DNA of 19,952 nt from contig DCUH01000010.1 in the NCBI GenBank assembly GCA_002327765.1, forward strand, positions 1-19,952, read 5' to 3'. The DNA comes from a bacterium UBA2219 (lineage in GTDB: Bacteria > Desulfobacterota > Deferrimicrobia > Deferrimicrobiales > Deferrimicrobiaceae). A program made the position numbers and the translations under genes. How positions within the stretch are numbered: the stretch's first letter is position 1; every line of letters begins with the position of its first letter. Shown one piece after another: positions 13,380-19,952 of the stretch. The notes beneath the pieces were generated by a model. It ran no database searches and had not been told where the DNA came from. It saw only the letters and a program-made list of their open reading frames with translations.

Positions 13380-14197
13380 CTCGACGGGACCGGCGCGGGC
13401 AGGGAGAACGCGTCGTCCATCATGGCGACCGCGTCCCACCAGCGGTTCGGCGCGTTCAGCAGGACCAGCAGGACGCGCCTGTCCCCCCGCACCGCCCAGG
13501 CCGCGAGGCAGGGGCCCGCCTCCCGGGTGTACCCGCTCTTCACCCCAGCGACCCCGCGGTACCGCCCCACCATCTCGTTCCGGTTCTCGAGCGTGAACGA
13601 CCGGCTTCCGTCCGCGTTCTTTATTTCCAGCCGGACCGTCGCGGCAAGCCGTGCGAACCGTTCGTCGGCGAGCGCCGCCTCGGAGAGGACGGCGATGTCG
13701 TTCGCCGTGGAGTAATGCCCCGAAGCGTGATGACCTGTGGCGTTGGCGAAGCGGGTGTCACGCATCCCGAGGGCCGCGGCCCGGTCGTTCATCCGCCGGA
13801 CGAAAGCTTCCTCCGTCCCGCCCACGTGCTCGGCCAGGGCGCGCGCGGCGTCATTTGACGAGCCGATCACGGCCGCCGCCAGCAGCTCTGCCACGCGGAC
13901 CCGGTCGCCGGCCTTCAGGCCGAGCTTCGTGCCGGTTTCCCGCGACGCGGCCCGGCTGACGGTCGTCACTTCCCGAAGACGCCCCTGCTCCAGCACGAGA
14001 AGCGCCGTCATTATTTTCGTGAGGCTCGCCGGGGGCAGACGGCGGTCCGGGTAACGCTCCCAGACCGCCTGCCCGTCGATCTTCAGAAGGTATGAGGAGG
14101 CGGCGCGGGGAAACGGGTCGGGCCGCTCCCCGGCGTGGGCCGACTGCGCGGCCGCGAGCAGGACGGCGACGATCGCGATCCGCGCGGCCCGAATCAC
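13376..14197 (-). CDS. D-alanyl-D-alanine carboxypeptidase (serine-type, PBP5/6 family)
   Basis: A 273-residue periplasmic enzyme that trims the terminal D-alanine from peptidoglycan pentapeptides and so limits cross-linking. It has a signal peptide (IAIVAVLLAAAQSAHA, cut near residue 22). All three active-site motifs are present: SLTK at 58-61 with nucleophile S58, SSN at 113-115, and KSG at 220-222 instead of the usual KTG. NATGHHASGHYSTANDIA is also typical. It stops soon after the catalytic domain, so the C-terminal beta domain and membrane-binding helix of E. coli PBP5 are missing; a soluble or differently held enzyme is likely. The start is a GTG at 14197, ten bases after the DUF4412-like gene. 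Its stop overlaps the next start by ATGA, tying it to the TMTC-like gene. Confidence 0.93.
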   Translation of the reverse strand: MIRAARIAIVAVLLAAAQSAHAGERPDPFPRAASSYLLKIDGQAVWERYPDRRLPPASLTKIMTALLVLEQGRLREVTTVSRAASRETGTKLGLKAGDRVRVAELLAAAVIGSSNDAARALAEHVGGTEEAFVRRMNDRAAALGMRDTRFANATGHHASGHYSTANDIAVLSEAALADERFARLAATVRLEIKNADGSRSFTLENRNEMVGRYRGVAGVKSGYTREAGPCLAAWAVRGDRRVLLVLLNAPNRWWDAVAMMDDAFSLPAPVPSR

Positions 14198-14207
14198 CCG
14201 GTCCCCG

Positions 14208-15044
14208 CTACCAGCCCATGATGCCCTTGAGCTTCTTCGCCGGATCGAGGACCTTGTCCACGGTGCTCTTTTCCGTGCTCTGCTGCCGCGGCTGCGCCGT
14301 GTAGGCGCGCCCCGTCTCCTGCTGTTGCCGCCGCTTCGCGGCTTCCGCCTCCCGCGCGGCCTCCTTCTCCGCGGCTTTCTTTTCGGCTTCTTCCTGCATG
14401 GACTGCTGCTTCCGCATCATCTCCTGGATGTTCCCGAGCGACGGCATCTCCATCTTCGTATAGCCGGCGGGGATCTCGAACAGCTTGGGGTCCTGCTTCC
14501 CGATCTTGAGGTTCTTCAGCTCGACCCGCACCGCGTCCTTCTTCGACCCGGCGCGCGAGGCCTCCATCCGCATGGGGATGTTCTCCTTCGTCAGCCAGAT
14601 CGTTCCGGTGTGCTTCTCGTCGCCGGGGCAGGACATCTCCATCGTCATCTTGCGGGTCGAGAAGCCGTCGATCGTCTCCTTTCCGGCCTCGGTCTGCTTG
14701 ACGTCGCACTCCCGGTAATCCCCTTTTTGCCGCTTCTCCGGCGCCTGCTCGGAGAACTTGTGCTCCATGTACTGTTTCTGGGCGGGCATGAGCGTCCACA
14801 TGAGCTTCTTGTCCATGCGGATGATGGTCGCCGCCTCCCCCCGCTCGAACTCCATCCGTTCCTTGCCGGGAGCGGACCAGACTTTCCCCACCATGCCGCC
14901 GCCCTCGCCGCTGATGTGCCTGTCGGCGGAATACTCCGCGGTGGGCTGCGAGAAGCCCGCGGCGAAGACCGGCGACGACATCGCCGCGAGCCCCGCCAGC
15001 AGGAACCCCACGATCATGACCCCTTTCCCCTTTCGATTCGCCAT
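14208..15044 (-). CDS. DUF4412-like periplasmic protein with coiled-coil tail
   Basis: A 278-residue exported protein. The signal peptide has the core VMIVGFLLAGLAAM and is cut near VFAA (about residue 29). The middle domain looks like DUF4412, related to LolA-like lipid-binding folds. It has MVGKVWSAPGKERMEF, then IIRMDKKLMWTLMPAQKQYME, ETIDGFSTRKMTMEM and LFEIPAGYTKMEMP, a pattern seen in outer-membrane-stress or lipoprotein-handling proteins. After about residue 200 it becomes a highly charged coiled coil rich in glutamate, lysine and alanine, and it ends in a short tail. The ATG at 15044 is preceded by GGGAGGGG, the best ribosome site nearby. It opens a three-gene minus-strand unit with the carboxypeptidase and TMTC-like genes. 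The domain call is from memory of the family; biological role is not known. Confidence 0.75.
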   Translation of the reverse strand: MANRKGKGVMIVGFLLAGLAAMSSPVFAAGFSQPTAEYSADRHISGEGGGMVGKVWSAPGKERMEFERGEAATIIRMDKKLMWTLMPAQKQYMEHKFSEQAPEKRQKGDYRECDVKQTEAGKETIDGFSTRKMTMEMSCPGDEKHTGTIWLTKENIPMRMEASRAGSKKDAVRVELKNLKIGKQDPKLFEIPAGYTKMEMPSLGNIQEMMRKQQSMQEEAEKKAAEKEAAREAEAAKRRQQQETGRAYTAQPRQQSTEKSTVDKVLDPAKKLKGIMGW

Positions 15045-15102
15045 CCCCGTCCCCTCCCGATCTCGTGTTCTGCGTCCGTACGGCGGCCCCGGAATCCCGA
15101 AC

Positions 15103-15111
15103 ATATTATCA
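15103..15111 (-). promoter_or_regulatory. Candidate extended -10 promoter for the DUF4412-like operon
   Basis: On the minus strand TGA-TAATAT (15111-15103) has the TGn extension; an overlapping GATAAT (15110-15105) matches five of six -10 bases. A -35 box is not convincing. Transcription would begin near 15096, about 52 bases before the ATG at 15044. No promoter of similar quality was found for the divergent dehydratase gene. Confidence 0.35.
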
Positions 15112-15187
15112 CTTACCGCGCCCGACGGGACCAGCCGGGCGCGATCCCCCTTGCCGGGAAACGCGGGATCGTGAGCTAATCCGTCTT

Positions 15188-16282
15188 ATGCGCTCCGTCG
15201 TCATCGCCCGCCAGAAGAAGCTCGGACGGAAGACCGTGATCGTCCTCCCCGTGCTCTACCCGCGCGAGCTGCTCACCGCGATGGGAGTCCACGCGGTGGA
15301 GCTGTGGGGGCCGCCGGGTCCTCCGCGCAGCCCGGCGGCGGGGCGCCTGCAGGGATACGTCTGCGCGGTGGCGCGCAACGCCCTTGCGTTCCTTGCTTCC
15401 GGCGGGGGCCGCGACGCCGACGCGGCGATTTTTCCCCATACCTGCGATTCCATCCAGGGGCTGGCCACGCTCGCCCCCGATTTCGGCGGCTGGGAGAAGC
15501 CGGCGTACCGGTACCTTCACCCGAAGGGGGAAGACCGCCCCGCCGCCAGGAAATTCGTCCGCTCGGAACTCGAACGTCTCGCCGGGGAGCTGGCCCGGCT
15601 GACCGGCCGACCGCTCGAGCTCCCGCGGCTGTCGGAGGCGATCTCGCTGCACGCGGAGATCGACCGGCTGCGGCGCGAGCTGCTCTCCCGGCGTCCCTTC
15701 CTTCCGTTGTCCGACGCCGCCCTGTACCGCCTCCTGCGCCGGGGGGAATACCTATGGCCCGGCGACCACCTGGAGGAGCTTGCCTGCGCGGCCCGCGGGA
15801 TCCGGGACGACCGGGTCCGGCACGGCGTGCCCCTCATGGTCTCCGGGTACGTCCCCGAGCCGATGTCCGTCTTCGACTGCCTGGAGGCCGCCGGAGCTTT
15901 CGTCGCGGCCGACGACTACGCGGCCGTCGGGCGGCGCATCGCCCTGTCGCCGCCCCCGGCCGAAGGCGATCCCCTCGATCGGCTGTCCGGCATGCACTTC
16001 CGCATGCCGCCCTGCCCGACCCGCACGTCCGACACCGGGGCGAGGATGGAATACCTCCTTTCGCTGTTCCGCCGCTCCGGGGCCGCCGGCGTCGTGCTTC
16101 ACGTGCCGAAGTTCTGCGAGCCGGAGAACTTCGACGTTCCCGCTGTCTTCCGTACGTTCGCCGATGCCGGCGCCCCTGTCCTCGTGCTGGAGAGCGAGCT
16201 GGAAGCGGAGCTGTCGGCCCAGTCCGCAACCCGCCTCGAGGCATTCGTGGAATCGTTGAAGTTCAAGGGGCCAAGCCGTTGA
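15188..16282 (+). CDS. 2-hydroxyacyl-CoA dehydratase-type subunit (HgdB/HadC/BcrC-like)
   Basis: A 364-residue subunit of the 2-hydroxyacyl-CoA dehydratase/benzoyl-CoA reductase superfamily, whose members use a 4Fe-4S cluster and one high-energy electron to reduce a CoA thioester to a radical. Three cysteines in family positions can hold the cluster: C59 in VCAVARN, C86 in FPHTCDSIQGL and C310 in KFCEPENFD. The N-terminal PVLYPRELLTAMGVHAVELWG and central VSGYVPEPMS are also typical. The ATG at 15188 is used because the homologous part begins there; ribosome site is weak. Its stop overlaps the next start as TTGA. The partner subunit and activator follow directly, so the complex is encoded complete. 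No CoA-transferase or mutase is near, so the substrate is not evident; members also act in arginine, glutamate or aromatic degradation. Confidence 0.88.
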   Translation: MRSVVIARQKKLGRKTVIVLPVLYPRELLTAMGVHAVELWGPPGPPRSPAAGRLQGYVCAVARNALAFLASGGGRDADAAIFPHTCDSIQGLATLAPDFGGWEKPAYRYLHPKGEDRPAARKFVRSELERLAGELARLTGRPLELPRLSEAISLHAEIDRLRRELLSRRPFLPLSDAALYRLLRRGEYLWPGDHLEELACAARGIRDDRVRHGVPLMVSGYVPEPMSVFDCLEAAGAFVAADDYAAVGRRIALSPPPAEGDPLDRLSGMHFRMPPCPTRTSDTGARMEYLLSLFRRSGAAGVVLHVPKFCEPENFDVPAVFRTFADAGAPVLVLESELEAELSAQSATRLEAFVESLKFKGPSR

Positions 16283-17595
16283 TACTGCGAAAATTACAAT
16301 ACAAGGCCATATCTTGCCTCGGCCCGGGGCTGCTGTCGGTCGCAAGCCGAATCGGGAAGCGCCCGGGCCGCGGCTCGGCGCAAGGGGCGGCGCACCCCTT
16401 CGGCCCTCCCCTCGAATCCGGCCGGAAACTGCGGGAGATCATGTCCCTCCATTACCTCTCCGGGCGCTACGCCGACGGGGCGGTCCCGGTGGCATGGGTC
16501 ACGTCCGGCTTCCCCGTGGAGCCGCTGCGCGCGCTCGGGTTCCACGCGGTCTACCCCGAGAACCACGCCGCGGTCTGTTCCGTGAAGCGGCTGGTACCGG
16601 AGCTTTCCGCCGCGGTGGAGCGCCTCGGGTACTCCAGGGAGCTGTGCGGCTACGCCCGCGCCGATCTCGGCTGCGCCGTCACGGGCACGACCCCGGTGGG
16701 GCGGCTGCCCAGGCCGGACCTCTTGTGCTGCTGCACGAACATCTGCCAAACCGTCTTATACTGGTTCCGGGCGCTAGCGGACCGGTTCCGGGTCCCGCTG
16801 GCCGTCGTCGACGCTCCGTTCGTGTACGGAGAGGCGAAAGCCGGCCACCTGGAGTACTTCGCCGATCAGCTTCGGGGTCTCGCGGAAACCGCGGGTGGCA
16901 TCGCCGGGCGCGCCACGGACCGCGGCGCGCTTCTCGAAACGGTCCGGCTCTCCCGCGAAGGCTCCCTCCTGTGGGCGGAATGCCTCGCGGCCGGGCGGGC
17001 CGTGCCGTCCCCGTGGACCGGTTTCGATGCCTTCTTCCACATGGCGCCGATCGTCGCCCTTCGGGGCACGAAGGAGTGCAACGGGTATTACCGGATGCTT
17101 CGCGACGAGTTGAACGACAGGATCTCCCGCGGCGTGGGAGGGATCGGGAACGAGCGGTTCCGTCTGCTCTGGGACAACCTGCCGGTGTGGCACCGGCTGC
17201 GTCCCCTCTCCGCCGTACTCGCGGAAAACGGGTTCAACATCGTGTGCTCCACGTACGCCGCTGCGTGGGCGGAGGCTGGCGCCGCGATCGACCCGGCCGA
17301 CCCCGAGGGCTCCATGGCGCGGGCCTACCTCAACGTGCTGCTGAACCGCGACCTGCCGTACCGGCTGTCCTTCATGAAGCGCCTCTGCGCGGAGTCCGGC
17401 TCGACCGGCGCGATCCTCCACAGCGACCGGTCCTGCAAGCCCTACTCCATCGGGCAGGTCGACCTCCAGAGGCGACTCGTCTCCGAGGCCGGTGTTCGGA
17501 CGCTGCTCCTGGAGGCGGACCACGCCGATCCCCGGTCCTGGTCCGAGGAGCAGGCGGGCCATCGCCTCGCGGCCTTCATGGAGAGCTTCGAATGA
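16279..17595 (+). CDS. 2-hydroxyacyl-CoA dehydratase-type subunit (HgdA/HadB-like)
   Basis: A 438-residue partner subunit of the same superfamily. Likely cluster cysteines are C123 in LCGYARADLG, one of C150-C152 in LLCCCTNICQT, and C386 in SDRSCKPYSIGQ; the last two segments are strong signatures of the HgdA/HadB type. VTSGFPVEPLRALGFHAVYPENHAAVC near residues 74-100 is the usual opening of the fold. The start is a TTG at 16279, with AAGGGG ahead and a TTGA overlap with the preceding stop; the next candidates would remove the N-terminal helix. The residues before about 50 are basic and weakly conserved, so the true start could be slightly different. Its stop overlaps the activator start by ATGA. 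Stoichiometric translation of the two subunits and their activator is thus likely. Confidence 0.87.
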   Translation: MILRKLQYKAISCLGPGLLSVASRIGKRPGRGSAQGAAHPFGPPLESGRKLREIMSLHYLSGRYADGAVPVAWVTSGFPVEPLRALGFHAVYPENHAAVCSVKRLVPELSAAVERLGYSRELCGYARADLGCAVTGTTPVGRLPRPDLLCCCTNICQTVLYWFRALADRFRVPLAVVDAPFVYGEAKAGHLEYFADQLRGLAETAGGIAGRATDRGALLETVRLSREGSLLWAECLAAGRAVPSPWTGFDAFFHMAPIVALRGTKECNGYYRMLRDELNDRISRGVGGIGNERFRLLWDNLPVWHRLRPLSAVLAENGFNIVCSTYAAAWAEAGAAIDPADPEGSMARAYLNVLLNRDLPYRLSFMKRLCAESGSTGAILHSDRSCKPYSIGQVDLQRRLVSEAGVRTLLLEADHADPRSWSEEQAGHRLAAFMESFE

Positions 17596-18347
17596 GCGGC
17601 CCCGCGTCCATCGGCGTCGACGCCGGCAGCACCACCTTCAAGGCGGTCCTCGTCGATAGGGAGGGCCGGATCCTCGCCTCCTTCCTCGAGCCGGCCGACC
17701 CCCGTCTCGAAGAGCAGGCGGCCCGAGCGCTCGATGCGCTCCAGGCGCCCCCTGGAACGCCCGTGGGAGCGACGGGGTACGGCCGCAGACGGATCCACGC
17801 CGCCAGGACCCTCACCGAGATCACCTGCCACGCCCGGGGCGCCTTCTCGCGCACGGGGGAGCCCGGCATCCTGGTGGACGTCGGGGGGCAGGACACCAAG
17901 GTCGTCCGGGTCGGCCCGGGAGGCGCGGTCCTCGACTTCTCCATGAACGACAAGTGCGCCGCGGGAACCGGCCGCTTCCTGGAGGTCATCCTCGCCCGCC
18001 TCCGGATACCGAAGGAGGAGATCGCCCGGTACGCGGCGCGCTCCACCCGCCCGGTGCCCGTCACCAGCACCTGCACGGTGTTCGCGGAAAGCGAGGTCGT
18101 GTCGCTGGTGGCCAGGGGCGAGGCAGTGGAGGACATCGTCAAGGGGCTGCACGCCGCCCTCGCAAGTCGCGTCGCGTCGCTGGTCGGACAGGTCCCTCCC
18201 GGCTCCCGGGTGTTCATGAGCGGCGGCGTCGCCCTGAACCCGGCCATGGTGGAAGCCCTTTCGAAGGAGCTCTCCGTCCCGGTCTCCGTGGTCCCCGATC
18301 CCCAGCTCGTGGGCGCCCTCGGCGCGGCTCTGTCGGCGCTGTCATGA
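17592..18347 (+). CDS. 2-hydroxyacyl-CoA dehydratase activator ATPase (HgdC/HadI-like, BadF/BcrA family)
   Basis: A 251-residue ATPase of the ASKHA fold that uses ATP to fire a low-potential electron into the dehydratase. GVDAGSTTFKAVLVD (8-22) is the first phosphate loop, VDVGGQDTK (95-103) the second, and FMSGGVALNP (208-217) the adenosine-binding motif. C122 in NDKCAAGTGRF and C161 in TSTCTVFAESE are the two cysteines by which a homodimer shares a single 4Fe-4S cluster between subunits. The length matches the roughly 260 residues of HgdC, so it is a complete one-domain activator and not the longer fused kind. It overlaps the preceding gene by ATGA and the following glycosylase gene by ATGA. 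An electron donor (ferredoxin or flavodoxin) is not encoded in the window. The complex is oxygen-sensitive in characterised relatives, which supports an anaerobic host. Confidence 0.94.
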   Translation: MSGPASIGVDAGSTTFKAVLVDREGRILASFLEPADPRLEEQAARALDALQAPPGTPVGATGYGRRRIHAARTLTEITCHARGAFSRTGEPGILVDVGGQDTKVVRVGPGGAVLDFSMNDKCAAGTGRFLEVILARLRIPKEEIARYAARSTRPVPVTSTCTVFAESEVVSLVARGEAVEDIVKGLHAALASRVASLVGQVPPGSRVFMSGGVALNPAMVEALSKELSVPVSVVPDPQLVGALGAALSALS

Positions 18348-18916
18348 AAGCGGCCCCGGGAGGGATGACGCGGCTCTCCCGCCCCTTCTACGACCGGGAC
18401 ACCATGGAAGTCGCCCGCGACCTGCTGGGGAAATTCCTCGTCCGGTCGGACGGCACGGCGACGAGGATCGGCAGGATCGTGGAGGTCGAGGCGTACGTCG
18501 GGCCGGAAGACCTGGCGTGCCATTCCTCGAAGGGGCGGACGGAGAGGAACCGGACCATGTTCGGCCCGCCGGGGCATGCCTACGTGTACATGGTCTACGG
18601 CATGCATTGCTGCCTGAACGCCGTGACGGAGGCCGAGGGGCACGCGTCGGCCGTGCTGCTGCGGGCGCTCGAGCTGGTGGCCGGACTCGAAGGCCCCGTG
18701 AACGGGCCGGGGCGGCTGTGCAGGGCGATGGGGATTGACCGGCGCCTGGACGGGCACGACCTGACCGGGGACGGATTCTACATCGCGGAGGGGCCCGGCG
18801 CCTCGCCCGCCGCGATCGTGAAGAGGCCCCGGATCGGCGTCGATTACGCCGGCCGGTGGGCGAAACGGCTCCTGCGGTTCTACATCCGGGGGAACCCGTT
18901 CGTTTCAAGACCTTGA
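18344..18916 (+). CDS. 3-methyladenine DNA glycosylase (AAG/MPG family)
   Basis: A 190-residue base-excision repair enzyme that removes alkylated purines, and often hypoxanthine, from DNA. It follows human AAG closely over the catalytic core: VEVEAYVGPEDLACHSSKG gives E49 (human E125, activates the water), Y51 (Y127) and H60 (H136), while AYVYMVYGMHCCLNAV gives Y82 (Y159). The family insertion LLRALE and VNGPGRLCRAMGI follow. The start is the ATG at 18344, which overlaps the activator stop by ATGA; a second in-frame ATG at 18365 has GGGAGGG directly against it, too close for normal use, and would remove only seven non-conserved residues. Its place at the end of a dehydratase operon is unusual and may reflect only co-transcription. 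Confidence 0.93.
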   Translation: MKAAPGGMTRLSRPFYDRDTMEVARDLLGKFLVRSDGTATRIGRIVEVEAYVGPEDLACHSSKGRTERNRTMFGPPGHAYVYMVYGMHCCLNAVTEAEGHASAVLLRALELVAGLEGPVNGPGRLCRAMGIDRRLDGHDLTGDGFYIAEGPGASPAAIVKRPRIGVDYAGRWAKRLLRFYIRGNPFVSRP

Positions 18917-18950
18917 GTAAAACCATTCCTTGCGATACCGGGGAGACGAA

Positions 18951-19268
18951 ATGGCGTGGGTATACCTGATCCTTGCGGGATTTTGCGAGGTCGGCTGGCC
19001 GGTCGGCCTGAAGATGGCCCAACGGGGAGACACAAGGGTCGCGGGCCTCGCCGTCGCCGTGATCTTCATGGCCGTCAGCGGGCTGCTTCTGTACCTGGCC
19101 CAGAAGCAGATCCCGATCGGGACCTCGTACGCGATCTGGACGGGAATCGGAGCGGCCGGGACGTTCCTCGTCGGCGTGCTTTTCTACGGCGACCCCGCGA
19201 GCCCGGGAAGGTTGCTCGGCGTCGCCCTGATCGTCGCGGGCGTCGCCGCGCTGCGGCTCGCCCGCTAG
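18951..19268 (+). CDS. Small multidrug resistance family exporter, SugE/Gdx-like
   Basis: A 105-residue inner-membrane protein with four helices, working as a dimer in the SMR family. E13 in GFCEVGW is the essential proton- and substrate-binding glutamate. W16, the following GLK, and GTSYAIWTGIGAAG in the third helix match the SugE/Gdx subgroup, which exports guanidinium, rather than EmrE. P17 after the tryptophan is less usual. The start is the ATG at 18951, preceded by GGGGAGACGAA; an upstream ATG at 18930 would add seven residues without homology. Thirty-four bases separate it from the glycosylase gene, too few for a full guanidine riboswitch, and none is seen. It may be read from the upstream operon. 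It converges on the CoA ligase gene, 18 bases away. Confidence 0.9.
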   Translation: MAWVYLILAGFCEVGWPVGLKMAQRGDTRVAGLAVAVIFMAVSGLLLYLAQKQIPIGTSYAIWTGIGAAGTFLVGVLFYGDPASPGRLLGVALIVAGVAALRLAR

Positions 19269-19286
19269 CGGTCGGCGTCCCCCCTT

Positions 19287-19952
19287 TCAGAACACCCGGG
19301 TGTCGAATACCCGGCGGGTCTTCTTCTCGGACCGCGGCAGCGAACCGTAGGGAAGGACCTGTACCGTGCAGGAGACCATCAGGTTGTGCTTGATCTCCCC
19401 CGCGACCGCGGAGGCGATCGGCCCGTCGGCGCTCTCCGTCATGCGGGCGGCCCGCTCGATCTTCAGGGTCATGTGGTCCTTGCCGTCCTCGCGCCGCTCG
19501 ATGTGCGCCTGGAACTCGCTTCCAGCGCCGTCGACCTTCGAAAGCACCTCGTCGAGCTGCCCGGGGTATATGTTGACCCCCCGGAAGACGATCATGTCAT
19601 CGGATCGCCCCAGGATCTTGTCGTGCCGGGGCAGGATGCAGCCGCAGGGGCACTCCCCGTCGATCAGCCGCGTCAGGTCCCTCGACCGGTACCGGAGCAG
19701 CGGGGCCGCCTCCTTGCCAAGCGTCGTGTACACCATCTCGCCGATCTCGCCCGGGCCGACGGGCGAAAGCGTCTCCGGGTCCAGCACTTCGAGGATGTAG
19801 TAGTCCGCCCAGTAGTGGATCCCCGACTCGTGCCGGCACGACAGCCCCGTGCCCGGGCCGTACAGCTCGGTGAGCCCCGGGATGTCGTAGACCTCCTTCA
19901 CGCCCAGGAGGCCCTTGATCGTCGCGATCATCGCCTCGCTGGTGCGCTCGGC
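19287..19952 (-). CDS. Phenylacetate-CoA ligase-type enzyme (C-terminal part, cut by window edge)
   Basis: The last 221 residues of an AMP-forming acyl-CoA ligase of the PaaK family, which joins an aryl or related carboxylic acid to CoA. The frame stays open to the window edge, so the N terminus lies beyond. Visible parts are YDIPGLTELYGPG (adenylate-binding motif), MVYTTLGKEAAPLLRYRSRDL, the hinge LGRSDDMIVFRGVNIYPGQ, and near the end LPRSEKKTRRVFDTR, which contains the lysine region needed for adenylation. CPCG and its neighbours are typical of the PaaK group. Substrate cannot be named from this end; phenylacetate, indoleacetate and other aryl acids are all possible. It is convergent with the dehydratase operon, not part of it, though a CoA thioester from such a ligase would be a logical feed. 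Confidence 0.92.
   Translation of the reverse strand, partial: AERTSEAMIATIKGLLGVKEVYDIPGLTELYGPGTGLSCRHESGIHYWADYYILEVLDPETLSPVGPGEIGEMVYTTLGKEAAPLLRYRSRDLTRLIDGECPCGCILPRHDKILGRSDDMIVFRGVNIYPGQLDEVLSKVDGAGSEFQAHIERREDGKDHMTLKIERAARMTESADGPIASAVAGEIKHNLMVSCTVQVLPYGSLPRSEKKTRRVFDTRVF

Noticed and set aside
11415..13715. A 766-codon plus-strand frame across the cyclase and TMTC-like genes
   Set aside because: Low-complexity translation in the wrong frame of two well-supported genes, with no recognisable domain.
18917..18950. A guanidine riboswitch before the SugE/Gdx-like exporter
   Set aside because: Only 34 bases are available, with a single ACGA and no paired hairpins of the mini-ykkC type.
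19292..19303. Perfect palindrome ACACCCGGGTGT near the end of the CoA ligase gene
   Set aside because: It lies within coding sequence at the conserved C terminus and is explained by codon use; no second copy is seen nearby.

Overview
The window is GC-rich and densely coded. It reads as bacterial chromosome from an anaerobic, Gram-negative lineage, most like the Desulfobacterota (former Deltaproteobacteria); this placement is inference. The grounds are an OmpA-type lipoprotein, a FecR protein, a 2-hydroxyacyl-CoA-dehydratase-type radical enzyme with its Fe-S activator ATPase, a PaaK-type CoA ligase and abundant c-di-GMP enzymes. I see no rRNA, tRNA, CRISPR array, insertion sequence or phage gene. 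No gap between genes exceeds about 215 bases.

Layout. (1) 1-1389: a LolD/MacB-type ABC ATPase (minus, cut by the window edge and frameshifted near it), divergent from a CysM-type cysteine synthase. (2) 1420-3718, all minus: a barnase-like secreted ribonuclease, its barstar-like inhibitor and a small TPR protein form a tight cluster. Upstream of them lies serC, separated by a strong terminator hairpin. (3) 3930-7584, plus: a small conserved protein with a TTG start, then a FecR protein, an OmpA-type lipoprotein and a large CHASE2/HD-GYP c-di-GMP phosphodiesterase. The last three look like one envelope-sensing operon. (4) 7697-8935, minus: a Spinster-like MFS transporter. (5) 9008-11964, plus: a PAP2-like membrane protein, a VKOR-DsbA fusion and a GAF/GGDEF diguanylate cyclase. 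(6) 11982-15044, minus: a TMTC-like membrane glycosyltransferase, a D,D-carboxypeptidase and a DUF4412-like periplasmic protein. (7) 15188-19268, plus: two dehydratase-like subunits, their activator ATPase and a 3-methyladenine DNA glycosylase are chained by 4-base stop/start overlaps, followed by an SMR exporter. (8) 19287 to the right edge, minus: the C-terminal part of a phenylacetate-CoA-ligase-type enzyme.

The most notable items are the complete barnase/barstar pair with all catalytic and interface residues retained, the VKOR-DsbA fusion that still carries what looks like the old DsbA promoter box, ribosome site and start codon inside the gene, the FecR/OmpA/CHASE2-HD-GYP trio, and a DNA repair glycosylase translationally coupled to a radical dehydratase system. 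Three genes appear to use TTG starts (3930, 5584, 16279) and others use GTG. Short overlaps are the normal way genes are packed here.
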